The translations under genes and the position numbers were made by a program. Of a stretch of 64,000 nucleotides of DNA, positions 7,968 through 16,241 are shown piece by piece; position 1 is the first letter of the stretch, and each line of letters opens with the position of its first letter. A model generated the notes under the pieces. It made no database searches, was not told the DNA's origin, and saw only the letters and a list, made by a program, of their open reading frames with translations. Origin of the DNA: Opitutales bacterium (GTDB taxonomy: Bacteria > Verrucomicrobiota > Verrucomicrobiia > Opitutales > JABSRG01). The stretch is from the NCBI GenBank assembly GCA_028280845.1, contig JANQKZ010000019.1, positions 159,357 to 223,356 on the forward strand, read 5' to 3'.

Positions 7968-9977
7968 CTACTCCGGCTTCACCAGATCCAGGTAGTCCCG
8001 AAGACGCCCCTCGAGGTCGCGAGTCTCCAGCCGCAGACGGCTCCCGATGATCCGGACCATGACATAATGGTGCCCGGTATAGGTCTTGGCGCTCCGGTTG
8101 TTCCGAGTCGGGGCGAAGTCTTCCAGGTTACCCCCGGCGCCGCCCGCCTGCACATAGATTGGTCCATCGGCTGATCCCATCATGGAAAACCCGATGGCCT
8201 CATCCTGCAACACGGGCCAACTCCGCTCATAGGAGTGGAGATGCCCAAAAAAATTGAAGTCGACCCCATACTGCTCAAAGAGCGGGACAAGCTGCCGGAC
8301 ATTCTCATCACCGCCAAAAGACGGCCCGCGCCAGCTGTTCCCGTAGTCGTTTTCGTCGGAGGAATAGGATCCATGGTGCTGGCAAACAAATTTCCAGGTG
8401 GCCTGGCTATTGGCCAGGGATCGCTCCAGCCATTGGTATTGGACCGAACCGGGCCCCAGATCCTGGTTGCTGTCCAGCATGAAAAACTCTGCGTTTCCGT
8501 ATTGGAAAGAATAGTGCGACTCATCCCCGGGAAGCCGGTGATAGTGTCGATACCAGACGAGGTCCTTTTCCCCATTTCCGGGAACCGGGAAGACCGGGAC
8601 CCGGCTGTGCAGTTGGGTCATGGCCAGAAAGTACTCGTGGGTCCATTCAAAGCGCCGGGGCTCCCGCCCTCCATCCGTCATATCTCCCAGGTTCAGGGCG
8701 AAGTGAGGCCGCTCCGACCAGATCTGCTTGGCCGCCTTATCATTCACATGCGGACGGGTTTCCGTGTCTCCAATCACCGCAAAGATAAAAGACTGGTCGG
8801 GCTCGACCGCAGTCTGAAACGTCAGGTATCCGGCATCCAGGATTTCGGAGGACTCCAGTCCCGAATCCCCAGGACGGGCCACCACCCGGTAGAAATATTT
8901 GGTGTCCGGAGTCAACCCATCCAGGGTGAGCTCGTGGAGGCGATCCAGGGAGGGGAGGGGATACACCTTCCGGTAATGGAAGGGGCTGGGGATTTCATCA
9001 TCGGCCATCGCGCTGGACCGGTCCAGAAAGAGCGCCTCCGCCTCTACCTCATCCTTGGGGTCCTCGGGCAACTGGCGCACCACTTCCACTACCGCCTCCA
9101 TGGGACGGTCGGTTTCAAACAAGACATTGATGCTCGTTTCCGTGGCATAGTTTAAATAGGGCCCAACCGTAAAGTGCGGCCGATCGGGAAACAGTTTCCC
9201 ATCCAGGATGCCCTCCTGTCGTTTGAGAAAGGACTGCTCGACCTCCGCCGCCGTCAAGGCACGAGGATGCGCTGCCACATATTGCGTAAAGTTTTCCAGC
9301 ATATAGCCAGGGTCATTGGCAAAATATCCACTTAACTCGAGCAGGGGACGGGACGGCCAGGCATGCCCCTGCCATGTGCTCAATTCGCCAGCGAGTGCGC
9401 CCGCTTGGGGTTCCCCGTTAAAATAGTAAACCAATTCGTCCCCGTCATAGGTCAGCACGAGGTGATAGTAATAACGCGACCATCCATGGTGGGGCAAAGC
9501 TATTGGCTGACTTTTGACCAAGACCTGCTTTCCGTCTGATGATGAAGATGCTCCCCGGACGCCAATAAATGCTTCGCCCGCCCAGGTGCCCAACGTGGCC
9601 AGCGGTTGCTGCAGCCCCCCAGGTTCACGTATGGTCATAAATGCACCAAGCGGTTGCTTTCGCTGGTATTTCAAATGGTCGAATACCCAGAGCTCCAGCG
9701 TGAAAGTTCGGTTCATCCCGGATTCCCAGGGCAAGCTGAAATAACGGTGATCCGTGGGCTCTGCCTGGTTCCACAACAGGGGAAGCGGTTGGGAAACCAA
9801 GGTCCACTTGCCTCCATCCTCGATCGGCGGGACACCGAGATTTTGCAAATCTCGGGATGCGCTCCCAGGCAGGGTGTAATTCGGTAACAGCTTCAGTTCA
9901 AAGCTGTCCTCAGCCTTCACGGCTAGAAGGGAAACGAATAGCAAAAGAGAGGGAAAAAAACAGACGGATGGGTTCAT
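7968..9977 (-). CDS. Secreted LamG-like / purple-acid-phosphatase-like metallophosphoesterase
   Basis: The start at 9977 gives MNPSVCFFPSLLLFVSLLAVKAED, a clear signal peptide; the longer ORF start at 10043 does not. Residues about 30-270 resemble a concanavalin/LamG beta-sandwich (FTLELWVFDHLKY, YYHLVLTYDGDELVYYFNG). Then comes an FN3-like segment (FTVGPYLNYATETSINVLFETD) as in purple acid phosphatases, and a calcineurin-like phosphoesterase core with FAVIGDTE, LNLGDMTD, VPGNGE, CQHHGSY and FGHLHSYERS. The usual GNH(D/E) motif reads GNGE, so the histidine that normally assists catalysis is absent. A phosphoester or nucleotide substrate is possible but unproven. A partial TGTAAC operator lies 100 bp upstream. 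Confidence 0.82.
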   Translation of the reverse strand: MNPSVCFFPSLLLFVSLLAVKAEDSFELKLLPNYTLPGSASRDLQNLGVPPIEDGGKWTLVSQPLPLLWNQAEPTDHRYFSLPWESGMNRTFTLELWVFDHLKYQRKQPLGAFMTIREPGGLQQPLATLGTWAGEAFIGVRGASSSSDGKQVLVKSQPIALPHHGWSRYYYHLVLTYDGDELVYYFNGEPQAGALAGELSTWQGHAWPSRPLLELSGYFANDPGYMLENFTQYVAAHPRALTAAEVEQSFLKRQEGILDGKLFPDRPHFTVGPYLNYATETSINVLFETDRPMEAVVEVVRQLPEDPKDEVEAEALFLDRSSAMADDEIPSPFHYRKVYPLPSLDRLHELTLDGLTPDTKYFYRVVARPGDSGLESSEILDAGYLTFQTAVEPDQSFIFAVIGDTETRPHVNDKAAKQIWSERPHFALNLGDMTDGGREPRRFEWTHEYFLAMTQLHSRVPVFPVPGNGEKDLVWYRHYHRLPGDESHYSFQYGNAEFFMLDSNQDLGPGSVQYQWLERSLANSQATWKFVCQHHGSYSSDENDYGNSWRGPSFGGDENVRQLVPLFEQYGVDFNFFGHLHSYERSWPVLQDEAIGFSMMGSADGPIYVQAGGAGGNLEDFAPTRNNRSAKTYTGHHYVMVRIIGSRLRLETRDLEGRLRDYLDLVKPE

Positions 9978-10076
9978 CGGAGGAGTAAAATGGAGAGCGT
10001 TTTTATTCCATAAACTTTGCCAAAAGGGAACCAGCCTGACCACGGAAATCCTCCTGAAATACAGGAAAATACAGGG

Positions 10077-10089
10077 TGTAACAATTGCA
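10077..10089. promoter_or_regulatory. TGTAACnGTTACA-type site (LacI-family operator candidate)
   Basis: TGTAACAATTGCA matches 11 of 13 positions of the palindrome recurring in this window. It lies in the 420-bp spacer between the divergent metallophosphoesterase (start 9977) and beta-propeller (start 10398) genes. Confidence 0.4.
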
Positions 10090-10209
10090 GCGATTTAGGA
10101 TGGAGAATTTCACATCGACCCGCTTAGCTTGAGGGCTCTCTGCCTCTATGAATCCTGATAAATCGGTTGACCCGAATGGCCCTAAGTAAACTCCTTTTCA
10201 GGGGTTGGC

Positions 10210-10276
10210 GGCCATCCTGCAAGCAGGAGGCCCTACGAAATAAGCCCAGTTGTAGGGCCCATTGCTTGTCACCGTG
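10210..10276. repeat. Pair of inverted REP-like elements (BIME-like)
   Basis: GGCCATCCTGC, AA, GCAGGAGGCCCTAC at 10210-10236 forms a strong hairpin with the CCCTAC terminus. About 15 bp on, TGTAGGGCCC starts a degenerate copy in the opposite orientation. The pair occupies most of the otherwise gene-free spacer upstream of the 10398 gene. Confidence 0.55.
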
Positions 10277-10397
10277 GCTAGAAAATTTGGATATTTACCT
10301 TAACTTAGGGCCATTCTCGGTGGCCCCCTATCCGCTATCCGAAGGGAACATCACCGGAGCCCAATCGGAAGAACAACTCAGCTCCGCCAATAAAGCT

Positions 10398-11981
10398 ATG
10401 AAATCACCTCACCCCTATTGGATACTTTCCGCCTGGCTTCTCTGGGTTACCCACCCCGCCCTCGCCACCGAGGCAATTTCCCCACTGGACATTTCATTTA
10501 CACGGCAGGCGGTGCAGCGCCTGATTTTTGATCCCGACCAGGCGATTCCCCTATCCATGTTGAGGCCGGAAACCTCGATCACCCTCGCCGTCGAACATCC
10601 CACCATACCTGTCTCAGGCGGAGATACGGTTTACCAAATGGACAGGGGAAGCTTAACCGCATCTGCGGAGGAGCCCTCGGAGTCCGCTCTCTGGATCGGT
10701 GGCTTTAACCCCTTTGCTACCTACGATGTCCACTTCGAAGGCTGGACCGGCGATGCGCTGGAAGCCGGCGTGGAGCTTGCCACCCCCACCAATGAACACC
10801 GGGTCATCCTGCTCGCCAGATTTCATGACAACCGGTGCACCTCCCTGCGTTGGCAAGTCTTCGTTGGCGGAGAGGAACAAATAAATGAAACGATCCCGTT
10901 GGAAACGCCGGTCTCCAAGCCCTTCGTCTTCCGGGTACAAATGCTGGGATCGGGCCTGAATGTTTTCGTGGAGCAGCATGGTGTCAATCAGCTCGTGCTC
11001 ACGCGGGACTACACGGAGATGATCGACCTCCGCCGCAAGGAGCATATCCGGTCGTTCGAGTTTCGTCTGCTCACCCGCTTGAGTGAGCGCCAATCCGTGA
11101 CCGTGCGACAAGCTTCGGGCGCCTTGACCACCGGGGTAGGCCAGGCCGATATCCGGGCCATCACCTACGAAGACGGATCCACCTTCATGGATCAGGGGCG
11201 CCTCTGGTTCACCATGTCGGTTCGCGGGCGACGCCTCCCTCACCCCATGCAGGGGATCTTCAGCCTGAACCCCTCCGTCTTCGATCTCCGCTTTGAAGGG
11301 ATTGTCGTCTTTGATCGGGGCGATGGTCTCCTGCGCAACGATATGGCCTCGCACCTCTTCTACGACCGGAACGCAAAAGAATGGAGAGGCCTCACCGTCG
11401 GCTTCTCCGTTTACGGAGATCCCGGGTCGAGAGAACGCAAAGTCATCTGGTCGGCCCAATCGCCACGCGACCCGCGCTTCGGATTTTCCATCATGCATTC
11501 CGGCCCCGTCAGCATGCCGCTTCGCGGAGAGGACCCCCATATCATTTATGATAATGAAGTAGGTAAGTGGCGAGTCCTCGCCTGCTCTAAGGGCGACCCC
11601 GGGTGGCCCGCCACCCTCTACGAAAGCGACCGCTGGAATGGTCCCTACGAACTGATCGCGGGCCCCGCCACTGTCAACGGCACCGGTTGCCAGCTCCAGA
11701 AATTCGGGGGAAAATGGTACGCCCTCTTCGGCAGCTCCGATCGGAAATTCTATGTCTATTCTTATCCGGAGCTGGAACCGCTAGGAGCCCTCGACATGCA
11801 CCGCCCCCCATGGGATGACACCGCCAATACCCGCTGCTGGCCCAACGTCATCCCCCTCCCCGAAGGCTACCCCGCCCCCTATATTGCCCTGTCCATGGAC
11901 CGCTCCAATTTTCCCAATATGGGCAAAAGCTGGACCTACGGTTCCCTGTATCTATATCATGGATACACCAAGGAGAATTAA
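10398..11981 (+). CDS. Secreted protein with beta-sandwich plus five-bladed-propeller-like domain (GH43/GH32-like fold)
   Basis: Unassigned. The start at 10398 (MKSPHPYWILSAWLLWVTHPALA) gives a signal peptide. Residues about 30-215 are beta-rich with LamG-like character (WIGGFNPFATYDVHFEGW, FVFRVQMLGSGLNVFVEQHG). From about 230 there are repeated blade-like segments typical of the GH43/GH32/GH117 propeller clan: YEDGSTFMDQGRLWFTMSVRGR, HLFYDRNAKEWRGLTVGF, GEDPHIIYDNEVGKWRVLACSK and GKWYALFGSSDRKFYVYSYPEL. A GH-like role on a sulfated or acetylated glycan is inferred from fold and neighbours; no catalytic triad can be named. Its 3' end is part of a ~210-bp repeat duplicated at 13932, which suggests it was once directly followed by the acetylesterase gene. 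Confidence 0.6.
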   Translation: MKSPHPYWILSAWLLWVTHPALATEAISPLDISFTRQAVQRLIFDPDQAIPLSMLRPETSITLAVEHPTIPVSGGDTVYQMDRGSLTASAEEPSESALWIGGFNPFATYDVHFEGWTGDALEAGVELATPTNEHRVILLARFHDNRCTSLRWQVFVGGEEQINETIPLETPVSKPFVFRVQMLGSGLNVFVEQHGVNQLVLTRDYTEMIDLRRKEHIRSFEFRLLTRLSERQSVTVRQASGALTTGVGQADIRAITYEDGSTFMDQGRLWFTMSVRGRRLPHPMQGIFSLNPSVFDLRFEGIVVFDRGDGLLRNDMASHLFYDRNAKEWRGLTVGFSVYGDPGSRERKVIWSAQSPRDPRFGFSIMHSGPVSMPLRGEDPHIIYDNEVGKWRVLACSKGDPGWPATLYESDRWNGPYELIAGPATVNGTGCQLQKFGGKWYALFGSSDRKFYVYSYPELEPLGALDMHRPPWDDTANTRCWPNVIPLPEGYPAPYIALSMDRSNFPNMGKSWTYGSLYLYHGYTKEN

Positions 11982-12127
11982 TCGAATCCGAATTTCCTAT
12001 CAGGAATCCCTTTCTCTTTCCCCTTCCTTTTCTTTTTCATATCCGAAATCCGAATCTCAAATCTGATATCCCCCAATGCCCCATCTGCTTATCCTCCTGC
12101 TTGCCCTGGGGTTAGCCTCAGCCCCCG
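11915..12127 (+). repeat. Direct repeat, copy 1 (end of propeller gene to start of esterase remnant)
   Basis: From CAATATGGG through CCTACGG, CTATATCATGGATACA, CAAGGAGAA, a C/T-rich tract, CTCAAATCT and the MPHLL signal-peptide coding segment, this stretch matches 13932-14138 with scattered substitutions and small indels. The two copies bracket the DEAD-box helicase gene. Confidence 0.75.
12041..12068. repeat. Degenerate tandem heptamer repeat
   Basis: ATCCGAA, ATCCGAA, TCTCAAA, TCTGATA: four 7-bp units nested in copy 1 of the direct repeat. The corresponding place in copy 2 (14057-14077) reads TTCCAAA, TCTCAAA, TCTACTA. Confidence 0.6.
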
Positions 12128-12255
12128 AGATGAGGGTTGTGAAGGATCCTTCCCTTCTCTCCGTTTCCTCCTGTGAAAGGAAAGATACCTTTCTAGAGCA
12201 TTCTGCGTTTCGAAAATTTCGTGATTCCGATAGTCGGCAACGGACATCCTCTTAA
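12076..12255 (+). pseudogene. Remnant of acetylesterase signal peptide joined to unrelated sequence
   Basis: A 59-codon frame starts MPHLLILLLALGLASA, nearly identical to the signal peptide of the esterase at 14086 (MPHLLLLLLALGLASA), then changes to unrelated sequence (PEMRVVKDPSLLS) and stops at 12253-12255. It is best read as the truncated end of a duplicated segment, not as a functional gene; a small exported peptide cannot be fully excluded. Confidence 0.7.
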
Positions 12256-12452
12256 TGCGGATACTGGAAGTGCCGATAAAAAACCTTGCACGGGAAAAGG
12301 AAACCTGTCCTATTCCTCACTTTTGCGGGTAGCTCGCCTTCTTCAGTAGCGGCAATCCCCCCTGATTCGGTCTGTCATCGGTGAGCGATTGTTTTTTGGG
12401 ATAACACATACGCATTTCATCGAACGCCCGATGCCGGCATAACCCAGAAAAC

Positions 12453-13793
12453 ATGGCATCTAGATTGATCATGACTCCGAATTCCTTCGAAGCGTTGCCC
12501 TTGGCTACGCCTATTCAAACCGCCCTGAAACAGGCGGGATACACCACCCCCTCCCCCATTCAAGCGGAAGCCATTCCATCTCTGCTGGAAGGGACTGACC
12601 TCCTTGGCTGTGCACAAACCGGAACGGGAAAAACGGCCGCCTTTGCCCTACCTATTCTAAACCATATTCTTCAGGACTCCGACCAGCCTTCACCCAAAGC
12701 GGTACACCATTTAATCCTCGCTCCAACCCGAGAACTGGCGGTTCAGATTGCGGACAGTATTCTGAAATACGGGAAGGATGTCGACTTTTCCCTGGGATTA
12801 GTGCACGGAGGGGTATCCCAGCGTCCGCAAGTAAAAGCGCTTTTGGAAGGCCTTGATATCTTGGTAGCCACCCCCGGCCGCTTGTTGGATCTTATGGACC
12901 AAGGCTTTGTGGACCTATCCCGCGTGGACAGCTTTGTCCTCGATGAAGCAGATCGGATGCTGGACATGGGATTCATCAACGACATCAGAAAAATTGCTCA
13001 GGAACTTCCCGAGGACCGACAGTCCATTATGTTTTCAGCAACCATGGCACCCGCCATAAAGAAGCTGGCCGATTCGCTGTTAAACGTCCCCGTAGAAATT
13101 CACATCGCACCGGAACACAAAACCGCCGAAAAAGTTGACCATTGTATTCGATTCATTGACCCGAAGGATAAGGAGGCATCTTTGCGGAATTTGCTGAGCT
13201 CACAATTGGAATCCAAAGAGAGGAACCTGAGCCTGGTCTTTTGCCGCACAAAACATGGGGCGCGCAAATTGGCACTCAAATTGAATCGCAAGGGAATCGC
13301 CTCCGATTCCATCCATGGGAATAAAACCCAAGTAGCTCGCCAGAAAACTTTGGAGCGTTTCCGCAAGGGCAAGATCGATGTTCTGGTAGCCACGGATGTT
13401 GCCGCCCGGGGCATTGATGTAAAAAACATCACCCTGGTGGTGAATTACGACCTACCCATGGAACCGGAAAACTACATTCATCGCATCGGTCGGACTGCAA
13501 GGGCGGGAGAACAAGGCAAGGCGGTCTCCCTCTGTTCTTCCAATGAAATCAAGCTGCTGAAGTTTATCGAAAAAGATTTGAATACCCCCGTGCGGGTCGA
13601 TCCGGATCATGAACATCATGATGCCTTGGCCGCCAAGCGGGCCAGTGGAGAGGGGCCATCCTTTCGGTCCTCTCATTCAAGGACTACATCGGGCAGGAAA
13701 AAGGCGTTTGTTCCCTTTCATAAGCGTGGCAAGTCGAGTGGAAGAGAAGACTTCCGTAAAAGGGGAAAACGCAATAGACGAACAGCTGCCTAA
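12453..13793 (+). CDS. rhlE: DEAD-box ATP-dependent RNA helicase (RhlE-like)
   Basis: A 446-residue cytosolic RNA helicase with all family motifs in order: Q motif (FEALPLATPIQTALKQAGY...PIQ), motif I AQTGTGKT, Ia PTRELA, Ib TPGR, motif II DEAD, motif III SAT, motif V ATDVAARGID and motif VI HRIGRTARAG. The C-terminal tail is basic and RNA-binding-like (GRKKAFVPFHKRGKSSG, RKRGKRNRR), as in RhlE proteins active in ribosome assembly and RNA decay. The start is ATG 12453 or ATG 12471. It is a housekeeping gene in an odd place: it lies between two ~210-bp direct repeats, splitting what looks like a former propeller-esterase gene pair. The 200 bp before it hold no gene and probably its leader. Confidence 0.93.
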   Translation: MASRLIMTPNSFEALPLATPIQTALKQAGYTTPSPIQAEAIPSLLEGTDLLGCAQTGTGKTAAFALPILNHILQDSDQPSPKAVHHLILAPTRELAVQIADSILKYGKDVDFSLGLVHGGVSQRPQVKALLEGLDILVATPGRLLDLMDQGFVDLSRVDSFVLDEADRMLDMGFINDIRKIAQELPEDRQSIMFSATMAPAIKKLADSLLNVPVEIHIAPEHKTAEKVDHCIRFIDPKDKEASLRNLLSSQLESKERNLSLVFCRTKHGARKLALKLNRKGIASDSIHGNKTQVARQKTLERFRKGKIDVLVATDVAARGIDVKNITLVVNYDLPMEPENYIHRIGRTARAGEQGKAVSLCSSNEIKLLKFIEKDLNTPVRVDPDHEHHDALAAKRASGEGPSFRSSHSRTTSGRKKAFVPFHKRGKSSGREDFRKRGKRNRRTAA

Positions 13794-13931
13794 GGCCACC
13801 CCTAACCGGTTCCGTTTCCCCCGGGGAGCATGAACGGGCTGTGGGAGATGAGCAACTGCATGACTCCTACCCTTCTCAAAAGATCAGGCATCAAACATCG
13901 CCTGCCAAACCACCATAGCTAAATTCACGTC

Positions 13932-14138
13932 CAATATGGGTAGTTGCCAACCTACGGCTCCCTCCACTATATCATGGATACATCAAGGAGAACTAAACCC
14001 ATCCGAATTCCCTACCCGAACTCCCTTTCGCTTTCCCCTTTCCTTTTCCTATCCCATTCCAAATCTCAAATCTACTACCCCCCCCATGCCCCACCTGCTG
14101 CTCCTCCTCCTTGCCCTGGGGCTGGCGTCAGCCTCGCC
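13932..14138 (+). repeat. Direct repeat, copy 2 (upstream region and start of esterase gene)
   Basis: Matches 11915-12127. The segment that encodes the last residues of the propeller gene in copy 1 is here a non-coding relic (CAATATGGG, CCTACGG, CTATATCATGGATACA). The signal-peptide part is here the real start of the esterase gene. Confidence 0.75.
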
Positions 14139-14877
14139 TGACATTCCCCCGATCAAATCTTACCCTAAAGACCAGGTCCACCTCTTCCTCCTGGCTGGCC
14201 AATCCAACATGGCGGGCCGAGGCGAGTTAAACCCGGAGTCGGATCCCATCCATCCGCGCATTTTCGCTTTGTCCGAAGACGGAACATGGGTTCCTGCCCA
14301 ACACCCAATCCACTACGATAAACCCATCGCCGGCGTCGGCCTGGCCAAATCCTTCGCCCTCAGGCTGGTAGAGGAAGATCCAGACCTCGTGATCGGACTG
14401 ATCCCCACGGCCTGCGGGGGGTCGCCCATCTCCTCATGGGAGCCCGGCGGTTACCACAAGGGAACACAGAGCCATCCCTATGACGACGCTATGGCACGCA
14501 CTGCCCGCGCCCGCAAAGATGGAACCCTCAAAGCCATTCTCTGGCACCAGGGCGAGGCCGACAGTAAACCAGGGCTGGCCTCTAAATACCAAGACCGCCT
14601 CCAACAACTCATTCTTCGGTTCCGGCAGGAATTAGACTTAGCCGAGTTACCCTTCATCATGGGCCAACTGGGTCAGTTTCCCGAAAATCCTTGGGATGAA
14701 TTTAAGCATCGGGTGAATGCAGCCCACATAACACTCGCCGAAAAAATGGAGGCCGTCGCCTTCGTCCCCTCCGACCAGCTTACCTCCAAGCCGGACAACA
14801 TCCACTTCAACACAGAGTCTTTAAGGGAGTTTGGTCGCCGCTATGCTCAAGCTTACCTGAAGGTGAAAAGGGAATAA
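14086..14877 (+). CDS. Secreted SASA-domain carbohydrate acetylesterase (CE6 / sialate O-acetylesterase-like)
   Basis: A 263-residue SGNH-type esterase. A signal peptide MPHLLLLLLALGLASA is followed by VHLFLLAGQSNMAGRG (block I with the nucleophile Ser), GLIPTACGGSPISSW (oxyanion glycine), AILWHQGEADS (HQGE block) and KPDNIHFNTESL (catalytic Asp-x-x-His). This is the family that removes O-acetyl groups from glycans, so it probably deacetylates the polysaccharide or its oligomers in the periplasm or outside. The start at 14086 fits the signal peptide; the longer frame starting at 13936 runs through the duplicated repeat and is rejected. No gene follows on the same strand. Confidence 0.88.
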   Translation: MPHLLLLLLALGLASASPDIPPIKSYPKDQVHLFLLAGQSNMAGRGELNPESDPIHPRIFALSEDGTWVPAQHPIHYDKPIAGVGLAKSFALRLVEEDPDLVIGLIPTACGGSPISSWEPGGYHKGTQSHPYDDAMARTARARKDGTLKAILWHQGEADSKPGLASKYQDRLQQLILRFRQELDLAELPFIMGQLGQFPENPWDEFKHRVNAAHITLAEKMEAVAFVPSDQLTSKPDNIHFNTESLREFGRRYAQAYLKVKRE

Positions 14878-14934
14878 TAGAAACCTTAGGTCACGCTCCT
14901 CGAAAAAAAAGAAGCCGCATCACGCATCCAGGCC

Positions 14935-15972
14935 TCAGCCCCCCCTCACCGTAACGCCTTCTTTCCATTCCCCTTCAATAAGAATCCAGAGAGGATCGTT
15001 GGGAACCCCGCTTTCGTTGCGAGTCAGTTGGTCTACGACGAGGTCCACCGCCACCTTACCCGCACTCGCCCATTTCGGATTCATCCCTGCAATCTTCCCA
15101 TAGGACGAATGCCATCCCAGGTGAGCGTAACTGATCTTCCCGGGTTGGTCGTAGCCGAGACGATCCAGCTGGTGAGGTAAGTCTTTTCCAACTCCAAGGA
15201 CACAGTCGGGCTCATACGTTTTGATCCAGGCGTCCAAGCGATCCAGGTCACTTTTGTCATCCGTACGCTCGCGATAAAACAGTGGGATCAAGTCTTCCTT
15301 GGCAATATTGAGATCTTCAGAATGCAAAGCGGCGCTGCGTTTAAAATCTGAGGAACGCTCGAAGATTTTCGGGATCACGACCCCAAACCGACGGTACCCT
15401 CGCGACTGCAGCAGCTTGATGACAAAAATTAGGTTCCCGTAGTGATTCACCTCAATCCGATGTAATTTCGGATGGAAGATTGCTCCCCCAATTGAAGCCA
15501 TGGCCAATTCACTGAGATCAAGCCCATCCAAGTTGACCTCACGCTCCATGAAATTCTCAAAAATGACTCCTCGAATCCCTCGGGCTCGAATAATATCTAA
15601 CAAGCGCTTCGGGTTCATGCCTGGTTCATACCAACGAAACTCCTCCACCTTGAGACCCAGAAATTCCGCCTGGCGGTGGATGCTCTGCCGCATCGATTCT
15701 GGATTCCCCTCCGGATCATAGTCTGGAGGTTGGCAATGAATCTCGGCAATGACAGGAGAAATCGAAGAGGGGTGCTTGTAGCGTACGCTCGACATGACAG
15801 CGGATACTATCGGGTGCGCCTCATATCCCAATTCTTCGGCCGCCTCCATGATCCGATCCCGCGTCTCCGGCTTATGTCCCGGTAATCCCCGCAAGACACG
15901 GCTGACCGTGGCCTTGGACACGCCAACCTTGTCGGCAATGGCTTGAATACTGGGGAGAGGTCGTTGGGGCAT
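14935..15972 (-). CDS. LacI-family transcriptional regulator (paralogue 1)
   Basis: A 345-residue LacI/GalR regulator. The N-terminal helix-turn-helix IQAIADKVGVSKATVSRVLR is followed by the hinge helix region ETRDRIMEAAEELGYE and a periplasmic-binding-protein-like effector domain (FGVVIPKIFERSSDFKR, DCVLGVGKDLPHQLDRLGY). It is strongly similar to the regulator at 43685, including nearly identical recognition helices and the unusual SAVMSSVRYKH linker, so both probably recognise the same DNA. A TGTAACAGTTACT palindrome lies 99 bp upstream, between it and the divergent sulfatase/symporter operon, which suggests autoregulation plus control of that operon. The effector is presumably a sugar or uronate from the degraded glycan (inference). 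Confidence 0.92.
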   Translation of the reverse strand: MPQRPLPSIQAIADKVGVSKATVSRVLRGLPGHKPETRDRIMEAAEELGYEAHPIVSAVMSSVRYKHPSSISPVIAEIHCQPPDYDPEGNPESMRQSIHRQAEFLGLKVEEFRWYEPGMNPKRLLDIIRARGIRGVIFENFMEREVNLDGLDLSELAMASIGGAIFHPKLHRIEVNHYGNLIFVIKLLQSRGYRRFGVVIPKIFERSSDFKRSAALHSEDLNIAKEDLIPLFYRERTDDKSDLDRLDAWIKTYEPDCVLGVGKDLPHQLDRLGYDQPGKISYAHLGWHSSYGKIAGMNPKWASAGKVAVDLVVDQLTRNESGVPNDPLWILIEGEWKEGVTVRGG

Positions 15973-16070
15973 GGAGTAGAAGCGATAAGCCTGTATAATG
16001 GGTATTTAGACGGGGTAAACCCGGGGTCAACCCGAATCGATGTGTGGACGCGATGCTGGCGGCCTGGAGA

Positions 16071-16083
16071 TGTAACAGTTACT
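16071..16083. promoter_or_regulatory. TGTAACAGTTACT, near-perfect LacI-family operator candidate
   Basis: 12 of 13 positions match TGTAACnGTTACA. It lies in the 269-bp divergent spacer between lacI paralogue 1 (start 15972) and the sulfatase operon (start 16242), the best-placed site for local regulation. Confidence 0.65.
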
Positions 16084-16241
16084 TTTCCGGACGACTGACT
16101 CTTTGTTGTCGGAAACCCACCCTATGGCAATTCTTCAATCCACCGAGTCCGACCCCAACAGAACGATTGGGCCGTTTTTGGACCCGCCCGTATATGGACA
16201 AATATAACTCTGTTTCTACCCACAGCCCCCGTCTCTGAATC

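Noticed and set aside
8235..9155. 306-codon plus-strand frame
   Set aside because: Antisense to the metallophosphoesterase, which carries all the family motifs.
10653..11540. 295-codon minus-strand frame
   Set aside because: Antisense to the signal-peptide-bearing propeller gene; GC-rich third-position effect.
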